In this document: positions 33,563-44,558 of the stretch, one piece after another | Position numbering within the stretch: position 1 is the first letter of the stretch | Layout of the letters: every line of letters starts with the position of its first letter | Assembly: GCF_027595985.1 (NCBI RefSeq) | Contig: NC_073302.1 | Coordinates: 216,716,354-216,780,353 of the forward strand | Source of the DNA: Sorex araneus | Lineage: Eukaryota > Chordata > Mammalia > Eulipotyphla > Soricidae | Direction of reading: 5' to 3' | DNA length: 64,000 nucleotides | Position numbers and translations under genes: made by a program | The notes under the pieces: generated by a model | The model's input: only the letters and a program-made list of their open reading frames with translations | Databases searched by the model: none | What the model was told of the DNA's origin: nothing

Positions 33563-33605
33563 TATACACACATATGTATAATATATATAATATACATATA
33601 TATAA
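33520..33605. repeat. TA microsatellite, right flank of RTE copy 2
   Basis: About 17 pure TA units, then mixed ATATAC and ATATAAT, directly abutting the broken RTE coding sequence. Confidence 0.93.
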
Positions 33606-34390
33606 TTAATTCTTTTCAGTCTGGAGGTAGGGTGCAGGGTTGGGATGCAAGAGAGAAGCTGAGCCCCCCCTCCTGACTGGTGGCCAAGGCTCTCTGCCCC
33701 TCCCCGCCTTTCAGATTCCTCGAACATTTGTTGCTCACATCATATAGCACTCAGGGAAGCTTAATCAGCCATTGCTCTGCCCGGAGTGATGAGGGGGGTA
33801 GCCTGTGACCCAGTCAGTAAGTCAAAGGTCACCTCCAAAGACTGTCCCTCCCCAGCCCCAGATGGATGCCAGCTTCCCAAAGGGTGTCCATGGAGACAAG
33901 GGGCCAGCAAGCAGGTGTCAGATGGTCCAGGAGCCCCCAAAGCTGGCCAGCACATTTCTGGGGCTGCCTGGAGGGTTCAAACCCAACTTTATCTTTCCTC
34001 CATTATTTACCAGCCCCGACACTCCGCAGAGATCTGAAGGGAGCTGTGTCAGGGGTGAAGGGTCTGGTGCCCCTCAGTGATGCTGGGGTTCAGGGTATTA
34101 CAGGGGCAACTTGAGGCCCCTCTATGCCCATACGGTGCACTCCCAACAGAGACACCCAGAGTACACAAGCGAGGGAAAGAGGGGCCTGGGGGAGAGAGGG
34201 AGCCTCAGTCTATTCCCGAGAGGGAGGGTCAGCAATGCTGTGGCCACGTTACCCCCTAAACACACATACACACACACTCGGAGTCACCTGGCCGGGGTGG
34301 CCCCAGCTCCTTGGCCTCCTTCTCTCGACCCCTGGACTCAGCCGGATGCCCCCCTCACCCCAGGCCTTTGAAGTCAGAGCAGTATGAAGT
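33606..34390. other. GC-rich block of unknown nature
   Basis: About 780 bp of G/C-rich DNA lies between AT-rich flanks. Overlapping open frames in all three plus-strand frames (33,786-34,387) reflect the lack of A/T-rich stops, not a gene. None has a motif. A short CA run lies at about 34,260-34,280. It matches none of the families in this window. Confidence 0.45.
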
Positions 34391-35015
34391 AAATTTTTTT
34401 GTACCTAATTAGAGGACAAGCTTAGGGGTAGGTGGGGAATGGAAGATACTAGCGGAGGAAGGTCACAGTGATGGTGCGACTGCTGCTGAAAAGGGAATGC
34501 CTAGAGGTCTGAAATTGTGGCGTTTAAGAAAGCAGGGAAACGGCAGGGAAGATGAAATTATGGAATAATAAACATAAGCATGGTCTGATTTTTTTTTTTA
34601 TTTCACACACACAAAACATGTCTGACTACTAAAGCTAGCGATAACATTCTTGTTTGGCAATACTTCATGCGCATACACCTGTATTTCAGTGCCAGGACAG
34701 AAAGAGATAACCTAATAGATGGAAATTGTACATTTAGAAACTTTCTCAGAGTTCAACTTTCTACCATATATGTATTTTTATTCTAGGTACACTTTCTGCA
34801 ATAAAATTAATTCCAGTTACAATATTTTCTAAATTTAGTCAGTTTTTCTAGGAGTTTCCTTAGTGATTTGAGTGTTTCTGTTCTCCATGGGGTTCCTTTA
34901 GGACCATATGCACAGGGGTGGTCATGGAAATCCTCACAGTTGCATCCAACTGATCAGAATAGGGGGTTATTTTGGGGATTCCAAAACTTGTGAATAAACT
35001 AAGTCTTGGTCAGAG
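34391..35015. other. No recognised feature
   Basis: AT-rich DNA with a T run at about 34,591-34,600. Confidence 0.4.
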
Positions 35016-35033
35016 TGACATGCCCTTAATCTT

Positions 35034-35204
35034 TTTTTTTTCTTTTTGGGTCACACCCGGCGATGCACAGGGGTTACTGCTGGCTCTGCGCTCAGGAATC
35101 ACTCCTGGCTGTGCTTGGGAGACCATATGGGATTCTGGGAATCGAACCTGGGTTGGCCACATGCAAGACAAATTCCCTACCTGCTGTGCTATGGCTCCAG
35201 CCCC
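35034..35204 (-). mobile_element. tRNA-derived SINE, A-tailed form, with 18-bp target duplication
   Basis: TGACATGCCCTTAATCTT at 35,016-35,033 is repeated at 35,205-35,222 with one change. The T run, 'gggtcacacccggcgatgc', 'gaatcgaacctgggttggcc' and 'gtgctatggctccagcccc' are well preserved. Left-end T run and long duplication are typical of L1-driven insertion. Confidence 0.96.
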
Positions 35205-35387
35205 TGACATGTCCTTAATCTTGAGTCTGACCTAGTTGTGGGTAGCAGAGGATGTCAAACTAAAGAGGTACAAAATGTGTGCATCCTGTTTTATTGTAAT
35301 TATAAAATATATACTAGTATGTTATGTACATATTAGTATCATAAGATTATTTAGAGTAATATTCATAAAGATAATAGTGTGGTAAAG

Positions 35388-35560
35388 AGGCTGGGACAAG
35401 TTACAGCAGGAAAGGTACTTCCATTGCACTTGGCCAATCCAGATAAATTCCAAGGACCCTAATGGTCCCCTGAGCACCACCAGGAACAATCCTTGAGCAC
35501 AGAGCCAGGAGTAATCCCTGAGTACTGGACTCAAGAGATTATTGAGCACAATCCTTGAAA
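35388..35560 (+). mobile_element. tRNA-derived SINE, A-tailed form, old copy
   Basis: 'gaggctgggacaagttacag', 'atggtcccctgagcaccacc' and 'gagccaggagtaatccctga' in forward order. The tRNA head is decayed and the tail is missing. Confidence 0.82.
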
Positions 35561-36360
35561 AACTTTTTGGGATAATCCTCCCCAAATTTGAAAAAGACAG
35601 AAACAGTTTTTTCTATAATCTTAGCACTAACATAAAGAATAATGAATTGATATACAATTCTATCTAATATTTTGTGTGTTTTGATAAGCAATAAATATTC
35701 TGGAATAAATCACAGAGCACTAACTGGCACTCACCCAGAACCAAGAGTTCAGATTATTTATTAAAATTAAGTGAACAATTTAAGATACAAATAATTGTCA
35801 ACAAGTTTTAGGATATCTGATTAGCTGTTAGCTAGCTACAAATTAAAAAATTATAAGTTAAAATATTCACAAATTTTTGGAAAATGAAACAATTAATTAA
35901 GATAAGTGGTAGGTATATCTGATTTGAGAGTAAAAATCGGTGATGTCAGCAGGATCACAGATATAGCATATGTGTCCTTCTGTTTTCTGTTATATCATTT
36001 GCAGCACTCTGACTTTTCAATTCTAGGTACAAGAAGTCACTTCACATCACTGTGTCTGATGGTTTCTATCATATTTAAGAGATAAAAATGATGTAATGAA
36101 ACCCTAGGTTTCATTAATCCTCAAGAATTTATGTCTTTTTTATCATAGTAAAACTTATGTAATTTTATGAATGAAATTGTAGGTCTCATTATCAAATGGC
36201 TGTTACAAGTAGAAAATGATGTAAGGGAATGTGATTCCCATTGCCTTGTACTGTTGGTGTCCTTATGGATTCTGAAATTGAAGAATTTCCATGTTTCATT
36301 TAAGACAGTGTAGAATTAATCTATTAACACATACCATAACCTAAGGCATAGAAGATAATG
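35561..36360. other. No recognised feature
   Basis: AT-rich unique DNA. Confidence 0.4.
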
Positions 36361-36373
36361 AAACTATGAGAAA

Positions 36374-36570
36374 GAAGCTGGAGAGATGCACAGCGGGTAG
36401 GGCGTTTACCTTGCACGTGGTCAACCCAGGTTTGATTCCCAGCGTCCCATATGGTCCCCTGAGCACCGTCAGGAGTAATTCCTGAGTGCATGAGCCAGGA
36501 GTAACCTCTGTGCAACACTGGGTGTGACCCCAAAAGCAAAAACAAACAAACAAACAAATAAGAAAACAAA
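36374..36570 (+). mobile_element. tRNA-derived SINE, A-tailed form, with 13-bp target duplication
   Basis: AAACTATGAGAAA at 36,361-36,373 is repeated at 36,571-36,583. The head 'gctggagagatgcacagcgg', the B box 'cccaggtttgattccc' and a (caaa)n tail are clear. Confidence 0.95.
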
Positions 36571-36671
36571 AAACTATGAGAAAATATGGAATCCAAGGGA
36601 AGAACATGGAGGAAAATTCTAAAGAGAGAGAAATCTTTATAATCTCACTTAAATACCAACAATTTTAGATT

Positions 36672-37070
36672 AGAGTATCATCATCATAATTATCATCATC
36701 CTCCTCCTCATCATCATCATCCAGTTGATCGTCAAATTTCTCGAGCGGTCTCAGTAACATCTCCATTCGTCCAAGCCGTGAAACTGGAGGCTCTTACAGG
36801 GTCAGGGGAATAAGACCCAGCTTGTTACTGGTTTTGGCATATTAATACACTATGAGGACCTTGCGAGGCTCTCCCATGTGGGCAGGAAACTCCCAGTAGT
36901 TTGCCAGGATCTCCCAGAGGGAGAAGTAAGCTATAAGATATCTTTCTGCATTGCTCTTTTCCGGTTTGCTTTTAAGTCTCTGGATGCTGGCCGTTGACAG
37001 AAAGATATCTCTCTGCATCGCTCTTTTCTGGTTTGCTTTTAAATCTCTGGATGCTGGCCGTTAACAGAAA
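36672..37070 (-). mobile_element. Long RTE-tailed element, minus strand, with an internal 67-bp tandem duplication
   Basis: The left end is an ATC-repeat tail (about 36,678-36,720), then 'ccagttgatcgtcaaatttc' (RTE-like end), 'ggctcttacagggtcagggg' and 'tctctggatgctggccgttg'. The segment 36,937-37,003 is repeated at 37,004-37,070 with about five differences. Confidence 0.8.
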
Positions 37071-37738
37071 GTCCCTTCCCCTTGTGCCTGGCTCTCTTCC
37101 CTGGGGCCTCCTTGGAAGAGGTGGGCTCCAGCTTCCCTCCCCACCCCGAGCAGAGCTCCAGGTGGCCAAAAACCTCTGGAGCCTAGTCACAGCCATGCTC
37201 AAGTCCCCTCTCCACATGCTCGGGTGAGCCTCACGCATGAAGGAACCGGCAGAGAAACCCAGGTGTGTGAGATCTGGGGCTGAGACCTCCAAGGCTGCTT
37301 GGATTGGGACTGGGCCTCCTCCACCCAGATTTCCCATATCCCAGAAGCTAGGTGGTCACACCCAGGGACTGTTCCTCACACCCTGTAATCCTGTCAACGG
37401 CCAGCATCCAGAGACTTAAAAGCTAGCTCCTGGAAGCACGCGGCCACAAAGCAGTCATGTTTCGATATCTTATAGTTTACTCTCTCTGGGAGCACCTGGC
37501 AAACTAATGGGAGTTTCCTGCCCACATGGGAGAGCCTCGCAAGGTCCCCATGGTGTATTCATATGCCAAAAACAGTAACAAGCTGGGTCTCATTCCCCTG
37601 ACCCTGAAAGAGCTTCCAGTACAGCATCGTTGGAAGGACGAGTAGAGAGATGCTTCTACAATCTCAGGGCTAGGCGAATGGAGACGTTACTGAGATCACT
37701 TGAGAAATTCGACAATTAACAGGATGATGATGATGATG

Positions 37739-37783
<45 letters not shown>

Positions 37784-37790
37784 TTGATGA
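37071..37790 (+). mobile_element. Long RTE-tailed element, plus strand, about 0.7 kb, GAT-repeat tail
   Basis: This is the longest copy here. The head is 'gtgggctccagcttccctcc', the middle 'ggattgggactgggcctcct' and 'caacggccagcatccagaga'. The body 'gccaaaaacagtaacaagct' also occurs in the RTE-tailed SINE. The end is 'gagaaattcgacaattaaca' followed by a GAT tail (37,723-37,784). It has no coding motif. It stands head-to-head with the minus-strand copy at 36,672. Confidence 0.82.
37723..37784. repeat. GAT microsatellite forming the tail of an RTE-tailed element
   Basis: About 20 GAT units. His/Ser-repeat open frames on the minus strand are artefacts. Confidence 0.95.
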
Positions 37791-37795
37791 TATGT

Positions 37796-38322
37796 ACATG
37801 TGTAACCGGATTGGGACTGGGCCTTCTCCACCCAGAACCTCCCATTTTCCATTAGCTTGGCAGCCACACCCACACACTGCCCCGGCGCCAGCTCTGTGTA
37901 ATCCCACCAACAGCCAACATCCAGAGACTATAAGATAAAGCTTCCAGAAGCATCTAATATCCTAGTTTTCCCTCTTGGAGAACCTGACAAGCTACCAAGA
38001 ATCTGTTGCCTACACGGGACAACCTGGCAAGCTCCCTATGGCGTATTCATATCCCAAATACAGTAACAGATATAGACATAACTCTCAGAGAGCCTGACAA
38101 GCTACTGAGAGTATCCCTCCGGCAAGGCAGAGCCTGGCAAGCTACCCATGGCATATGTGATATGCCAAAAACATTAACGATAGGTCTCATTACCCTGACC
38201 CTGAAAGAGACTCCAATCATTGGGAAAGACGAGTAAGAGAGGCTGCTAAAATCTCATGGCTGGGAGGAATAGAGACATTACTGGTGCCCGCATGAACAAC
38301 AAGATGACAGTGACAGTGATAT
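37796..38322 (+). mobile_element. Long RTE-tailed element, plus strand, second copy
   Basis: It begins within the family at 'ggattgggactgggccttct', continues with 'acagccaacatccagagact', and has two copies of an 'agcctgacaagctac'-type phrase. It ends 'actggtgcccgcatgaacaa' and a 'gatgacagtgacagtgat' tail. Its tail is the GACAGT type seen on the RTE-tailed SINE rather than GAT, which links the two families. Confidence 0.82.
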
Positions 38323-39359
38323 GTATATGATAAAATGAATATTATCCAATTATTTCAAATATTTGTATTTGAAATTACATTAAAACAATTTGTTTTTCCA
38401 GAAGGATATTTTTATTACCCAATTCTAGTTTTCACATTATAACTGTCAATAAAAAATATTTACTTCAATGTTAAACTGCTCTATGCAGTTGTACAGATCA
38501 CGCACCACACAATGTCACCTGGGGTCAAATGATAATTCTGATTGCTCTGTTATCTCTCTGGCTGCAGGAAGTTATCTTGGAAGTTTCTATTTTTAATTCT
38601 CATAACAATATTACATGGGGTAACTACCATACTCCGCAAGGTGAAAGAATGACTGATCATTTAAAATGAGATTTGAAGACACAATTTTTTTCTTATTCTC
38701 TTCTTCCTCAACTAGGATAGCTATTTTTCAGTTAACTGTAAAATGCACCAAACTCACAAAAGGAGTCTACGTGAAGTTACACAAAACAGATAAGTAGCAA
38801 AGTTCATGGAATAATGAATACCAACATCTCTTATAGGGAAATAAATCTTCTAAAGAAAAGAATATGTCAGGCAACAGTGGTTCTTTGGTGACCTCCAGGG
38901 ATTCCAATGGAGTTCTCAGCAGAGAGCCCTTTTCTGTTCATTACTAAATTATTTTTAAAACTTTCCAAATTCTTCATTGTGCTATTTGACCTACAAAAAA
39001 ATATATTGAAGTAGAAGTTTCTATTCCCTTCTGACTAAATGAGAAAGGCAATGTTGTAGAAGACTCTTAGTAAAGGAATTAATGTATTATAGTGAATTAT
39101 GTGAAATAAAGGGTCAACAAGTAATTTTATTTCTGCTCCACCATATTAGTTTCAGTCTGTATAACAGTCTTCTGAGCTTTTCTAAGACATAGAATTCCCC
39201 CTTTGCCTTTGAGCTGGTAGCATAGGTAGTTGAGGAGAGTAAGAATATAGACAAGATTTTATCCCTTGGGGTTTATGTAACAAATTTATTTTTAAAAGTT
39301 TTGTTAAGTAGGAGGGCACATATTAAAACAATTTAAAATGGGTAGAATATCTAAATAAG
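38323..39359. other. No recognised feature
   Basis: AT-rich unique DNA. A fragment near 38,500-38,570 faintly resembles the A-tailed SINE but could not be confirmed. Confidence 0.4.
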
Positions 39360-40260
39360 CTAAGCACTTCTACACAGTGAATGTGAAAATGATGATGAGA
39401 CACATTCAGAAATTATCATTATATCATTAGGAGTATGAAAATTAAAATCAGCAAGATATATCATCTAACAACTTCAAGAATGACTTGCATTCTTGAAAAA
39501 GAGGAGGAACAGAAATGTGTGGAGGAAAGAAACTTAGACATTGTTGGTAGAAATAGAAACTATGATAATTAATTTAGAAAGCAAAACAGTTCTCAAAATA
39601 AGAATAAAATAAGGGATTAGCCATACATATAGTTAGTACTCTTGATAGGGCACTTGCTGTGTGCATGGCTGAGCCAGGTTCAATCCCTGTTATCTTGGTT
39701 GTCAAACCCTGCCAGGAATGATCCCTGAGCAAGTAGCCAGGAGTAAGACCTGAGCATATCCAGTGTGAACCAAAAAATAGACGAACAAAAAAATAACATA
39801 AGGAAAAAAGTCTCAAAATAAGAGTGAAAACAAGTGCATGTAAAGGCCAAATTTAAACAACTAAATCATCTTAATAGATCATATCAAGTTCATATAGGTC
39901 TTATAGATCATATCAGTTCACTTCTGAACATCTCTCTGAAGAATTTGAGATCATTTCTTCAAAGAATCATATGTACTTAAATTTTTTTCTAGAATATTTA
40001 TAACAAACAATATATGATTGAAATCTAAGTGTTCACTGCTGTACAATTAAAGCAGATGTGAAATGAAATGGGATACTATTTAGCTATAAAAATATGAAAT
40101 ATTTCTATTTGAAATTAAATGGAAGCAATTTAAGATGATTGTAAAAGCAAACTTGAGGGTAATATGAAAAGTGAAGTGATTCATAGGATAAAGGTATTGC
40201 CTGCCTCATGAATACATTAAGTATAAGAAAGCAAACAGATGAGCAGGTAAACTAAAGACA
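39360..40260 (+). mobile_element. Ancient L1 3' region, split by a SINE
   Basis: 'atcatctaacaacttcaaga', 'acattgttggtagaaataga' and 'gggatactatttagctataa' are eroded versions of phrases in the L1 3' part, in forward order. It is interrupted by the SINE at 39,608-39,810. Confidence 0.6.
39608..39810 (+). mobile_element. tRNA-derived SINE, A-tailed form, in an old L1
   Basis: A target duplication begins TCTCAAAATAAGA at 39,591 and again at 39,811 and extends to about 17 bp with two changes. The body has 'gagccaggttcaatccctg' (B box), 'gccaggaatgatccctgagc' and 'gccaggagtaagacctgagc', then an A-rich end. Confidence 0.92.
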
Positions 40261-40907
40261 AACAATTGGAGAGTGATAAAAAACTGAAAGTTTTTTTTCA
40301 GTTACATGAAAGTGTTACATTAAAGAAATAAGATGGAGAATTTGGGTAAAGTAGCTGTAATGGGTGGTAATGTTATTTCTAATAGAAAAATCAAAAGAAA
40401 TGATTTTAAAATTAATGTCATAAATATTTATTACACAGATTCCTTTCCTTCTTAGGATAATACTAATATTATAAATTTTTATTCCTAGAAGTGTTTTTAA
40501 AATTAATTCAGCTTTTTCATCGTAGTTTTTATAATTAGGTGACACTAATATTCACGTTTCTGTTATTAATATACAGTTACTGTATATTCTACCATCAAAG
40601 AGCCCATCACTCTCCACCCATTCCTCAAAATGTTCTAGTTCTAATTCAAAGTGTTTTCACTCCCACCTCTCATTCCATTATTTGTAAATTGAAAGTTATA
40701 TTATGGTGCATACTGTCAAAGAGAACCACCCATTTGCTTGAAATTCACCACACATCGTTCAGTTGCTTCTAGCCAACCCATTCATTCCCCTTACGCCCTA
40801 TAATTAAATCTCAAAAACTCAGGCCTATGTTCCAGTATCAATTGATTATCAAATAGTAATGTCTGTACCCTTGATCTCTTTCTGTATATACCACAGATGA
40901 GTGAGAT

Positions 40908-40911
<4 letters not shown>
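40261..40911. other. Possible L1-like minus-strand trace near the right end, otherwise unique
   Basis: 'tgtatataccacagatgag' and 'tgagatcatcc' (about 40,883-40,912) recall the L1 3' UTR in reverse, just before the CT microsatellite. The rest is AT-rich. Confidence 0.35.
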
Positions 40912-40990
<79 letters not shown>

Positions 40991-41010
40991 ACACACACAC
41001 AAACACACAC
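40912..41010. repeat. CT then CA compound microsatellite
   Basis: CT units to about 40,956 are followed by CA units with small interruptions. The frames of Arg-Glu and Cys-Val repeats on the minus strand are artefacts. Confidence 0.97.
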
Positions 41011-41394
41011 ATAAGAATACTTCATAGCCACTGGAAACAATAGACATAGTTTGTGGCAACTTGGAAGTAACTGAAGGGGCTCATTCTCAGTGAAACAAAC
41101 CAGAAAAGAAGGAAAATAGATGGAAATTTTGACAAAATGTTCCAGTGAAGTAGTTATCTGATCTGTATATGCTGTCAACACTGACTTAACAGATACTTGA
41201 TTCATTTTTACATTAACCCTAATAATTATTTATCATCTCTGGGAGTATGACACCAATTCTCAATAAGGTCAAACTGAGCAGAACAGAACTTACATGTGAG
41301 AGGCCCTGTGTCAAAGATTTTAAAAAGTCTACATTTTGAGTCTCAAGTGTTTTTGTTGGTTTGTTTATTTTACTGTGCTTTTCTTGTTTGCCCT

Positions 41395-41540
41395 GTTTTG
41401 TGGATCACACCTGGCTGTGCTCATAATTTACCTCTGGCTCTTTGCTCAAGGATCGCTTTTGGTAGGGCTTGGGGATCATATGGGGTACCCGGGATTGAAC
41501 TTGGGTAGGCCTTTCTGCATTATATCTCTGATCCCTTATT
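41395..41540 (-). mobile_element. tRNA-derived SINE, A-tailed form, old copy
   Basis: 'tggatcacacctggctgtgc', 'gcttggggatcatatggggt' and 'gggattgaacttgggtaggc' in minus-strand order. Confidence 0.82.
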
Positions 41541-42029
41541 TTGAGCATCATTTTCCTCTCCAAAAAATAAAATCCATATGTATAATTTGGAAATTTTGTA
41601 TCTTTGGAAAAAAAGCAGTCATTTTTGTGGTCAGGGTACCCTACTAACATGTATAAAGAGATGTAGACTCGTTGATTTTTCAACGAATAAAATGCCTGTA
41701 ATATGTTATGAACTAAATCACTGCATTTACATCATACAATTCAGCTATAAGAAAGTTATTTTCTTAATTCTTTTGTGAAATAGTTGATTGTCAATTCCAG
41801 AAACTCTCACATGCTCAAGTAGCATTTGTACAACTTGAGGCATCGGATTAATTTTAAAAATTAATGAAAACTTTGTCTTTTCATGGGGAAATTATAAATT
41901 AAAAGATTTCAACATCATAGGATACATGAAATTTCATATCTAAAATATGAAGTAATATGTGAATTTTCATGGAATTTGTATTATTTGTATGGAACCATGA
42001 AACTTTAATACTTATAATTAATATTTATT

Positions 42030-42330
42030 TTTTAAAAGGTCCTTGGTGTGGAGCAAATTGCAGTGAACTTCAAAATTTATTTATTTATTATAGCTGCATA
42101 GTAATTCATAATGTATATATACCACAGCTTTTCTTGTCCATTCATTTCTTATTAGATATTGGGTAGTTTCTATCTCTGAGTTATTGTGCCAAATGTTGCA
42201 TATAATAAAAAGCTGGAAATGATCAGTGTTGGTAGAAATGCAATGGAAAAGAAACCCGCTTTAAATATCAGTGGAGATATTTTCTGGTTCATTCTCTATG
42301 AGAAACAGTATGTACATTTATAGAAAAATT
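42030..42330. mobile_element. Old L1 3' fragments
   Basis: 'tgcatagtaattcataatgt' and 'tataccacagcttttcttgt' look like a minus-strand L1 3' region. 'tcagtgttggtagaaatgca' (about 42,221) looks like a forward L1 piece. The orientation change suggests two old fragments side by side. Confidence 0.5.
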
Positions 42331-43011
42331 AACAATAGTATCTTTATAATCTTGCAATTCTTCTTCTATGTATTCTCAAAAGCCACAAAAATAATATCCT
42401 AATTTTTAACCCTTGTTTACATCCTCTCCTTTTATGTAAACTTCCTTAGTAGTCTTCTAATTTAATACACTGAGTGTAATTTCTCAGTTGCCAAATTCAC
42501 TTCCACACATCAGAGTTCAATTTGTTTACCCTACACAGTATCTGGACATTTAACTCATTAAAAAATGTAGCGGAAGCTCTACTTCTTGATAAGTTCAATA
42601 TTTTTAGTGCATAAGTCAAGAAGCTTTACCTTGAACTCCAATACAAAGAACAAATATAATATTTTTTGCTTTATGACTCACCCCAAAAATTTGAGACTAG
42701 CAAGAAAAGGGTAAACTTTGAAAAAAATCAAGCTAGGCTAGATGACTGGCAGGAAAAATAAGTTAGGTGCAGCTGTTTGTGGTAGTGGGTTAAGGGCAGG
42801 ATCCTCAACATTATAGAATCATTGAAATACAAGTTGGGAAGGAAAAAATCCAAATAGTGGAATATTCGTAGATAAAAATACTAAGAAAAATGAGAAATTC
42901 TGTATAAATTAATTATCCTTATACAAAGTTGAAATAAAGTTCCACTGTTGTTTCAGTTAAGGTCAGAAGACACAAAAAATGAGCATGATATAACTTCAAA
43001 AGCCTAATTTG
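42331..43011. other. No recognised feature
   Basis: AT-rich unique DNA. Confidence 0.4.
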
Positions 43012-43285
43012 TATTGGGACCAAGAAATAGAACAGTGTTTAGGATTTATGCTTGATTTAGGTTTGATTCCCAGGATCACATGATTTCCTAAAACTCCTGG
43101 GGTAATCCCTGGAGGACCCAGCACCACAATGAACCCTAGGTATTAAGGAATAAAAGTAGCTGAGTAGCATCACATCCTCGGGTCCTTATGCTTAACTTGT
43201 GCTGAGAACATCGGATGGAGCCCTGGATCTCCTGAGCATAACTGGAAATCCTCACCTTCTGAAATAAATAAATAAATAAATAATA
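43012..43285 (+). mobile_element. tRNA-derived SINE, A-tailed form, old copy and AAAT tail
   Basis: 'gaccaagaaatagaacagtg', 'aggtttgattcccaggatca' and 'tggggtaatccctggagga' mark an old copy to about 43,160. A second degraded part ('ggagccctggatctcctgag') leads to an (aaat)n tail at 43,262-43,283. Confidence 0.65.
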
Positions 43286-43622
43286 GTAATCTAAGCTGCA
43301 TGATTTTACAATGGCTTTTGATTAAGAGAATTAGTATTAATTTATTGTCTGTGGCTGCTTTTTACACCAATTGTTATTTCAATTGTTTTATTAGCTATTT
43401 TACAAAGTTTCAATAAGAACATGTTTAAAAATGCCATATGTATTGTAGGTATCAATCATCTATGAGACATGTATATGTATACATGTACATATACATGTGA
43501 TTATGTATATACAAAGCACATCATAGTTCATCACTTTGAAATCTTGTCATGTAAAGTGAAGTGAAATAGCAATTTCCCCACATAGAAAAAAATATACAGA
43601 TTAACACCAACACCAGATATAT

Positions 43623-44548
43623 ATATATATATTTAATTTTTTAATTTTTAATTTTTTAAAAAAAATATTTATTTTATTGAATCACCATGTGGAAAGTTAC
43701 AAAGCTTTCAGGCTTGTGTATCAATTATACAATGCCTGAACACCCTTCCCTTCACCAGTGCACATATTCTACCACCAAAACCCCAGTATACCACCCATCT
43801 CCCCACCCCCCACCGCCGCCTGCGTAGCTGATAAATTTTACTTCACTTTCTCTTTACCTTGATTGCATTCCATATTTCAACACCAAACTCACTATTGTTG
43901 GAGTTTCCCCCCAAAAAACAGCCCTGCTGACAAGGAAGTATTTGATAATTAGTTTTTTATTGCTGAGAATGAAGAGATATGAAGTCTGGGAGTTCTGTAT
44001 TTTGGTATTTTAGGGAGATTTATGTTAGAAATTGCATCATTTCCCTTCCTGGGGCTGCATGGGCCTATGGCTTAGTTCACCATATAGAGACATTGTGCAA
44101 GCAGCTGCTGGTACCAAAAGGAGTCTAGCTGGCCTTCGGATCGTGTTCGATCAGCATCAGAGCAGCCACACAAACGTGTGGCCACCTGGTTTGAATCTCA
44201 GTGGAGAGCACACTGGTAGGTATCGCCCCCGGACGGAGATCGCCCACGCTTCCCACTGTTGCAAACTTATACCTCTTTATTTTTTCTTTCCGTGCCACCA
44301 AGTTCATATCTCCTAATGGTCCTTATAACATGGCGGATGCCACGCTGTTTTTCCCCCGAAAAAGAGAAAAAAAGCCAAGAAAGTGAGACCTTTCCCTTCC
44401 TCGGCCAGCATGGGGCTATGGCTTAGTTCACTGTCTAGAGACATTGTTGCAAGCAGCTACTGGTACCAAAAGTAGTCCAGCTTCCCTCTGGATCGTGGTC
44501 GTTCAGCATCAGAGCAGCCGCACAAACGTGTGGCCACCTAGGTTGCAT
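43623..44548 (-). mobile_element. Mini-L1 element with two promoter-like monomers
   Basis: It is flanked by CCAGATATAT at 43,613-43,622 and 44,549-44,558. The 3' end is at the left ('tattgaatcaccatgtgg', minus-strand AATAA then A tail). The L1-like 3' UTR extends to about 43,850. The rest is non-coding and contains two tandem units: 'cacaaacgtgtggccacct' at 44,168 and 44,521, and 'ctatggcttagttcac' near 44,075 and 44,415, a period of about 353 bp. The unit holds AACATGGCGG (44,327-44,336), a YY1-type motif. There is no ORF. The layout is a promoter plus a 3' end with the coding middle missing. Confidence 0.82.
44327..44336 (-). promoter_or_regulatory. YY1-type motif in mini-L1 monomer
   Basis: AACATGGCGG on the plus strand is CCGCCATGTT on the transcribed minus strand, matching the YY1 core GCCATNTT. 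Human L1 has a YY1 site near its transcription start. The equivalent position in the copy at 53,831 is AATATGGCGG. Confidence 0.55.
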
Positions 44549-44558
44549 CCAGATATAT

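Noticed and set aside
33786-34387. Several overlapping open frames of 60-91 codons
   Set aside because: GC-rich DNA with few stops. All three frames are open and none has a recognisable domain.
37670-37910. Poly-His or poly-Ser frame
   Set aside because: GAT microsatellite.
38490-38575. A further A-tailed SINE
   Set aside because: Only a few words ('gttatctctctggctgca') match and the order of the rest does not.
40791-41205. Arg-Glu and Cys-Val repeat frames
   Set aside because: CT/CA compound microsatellite.
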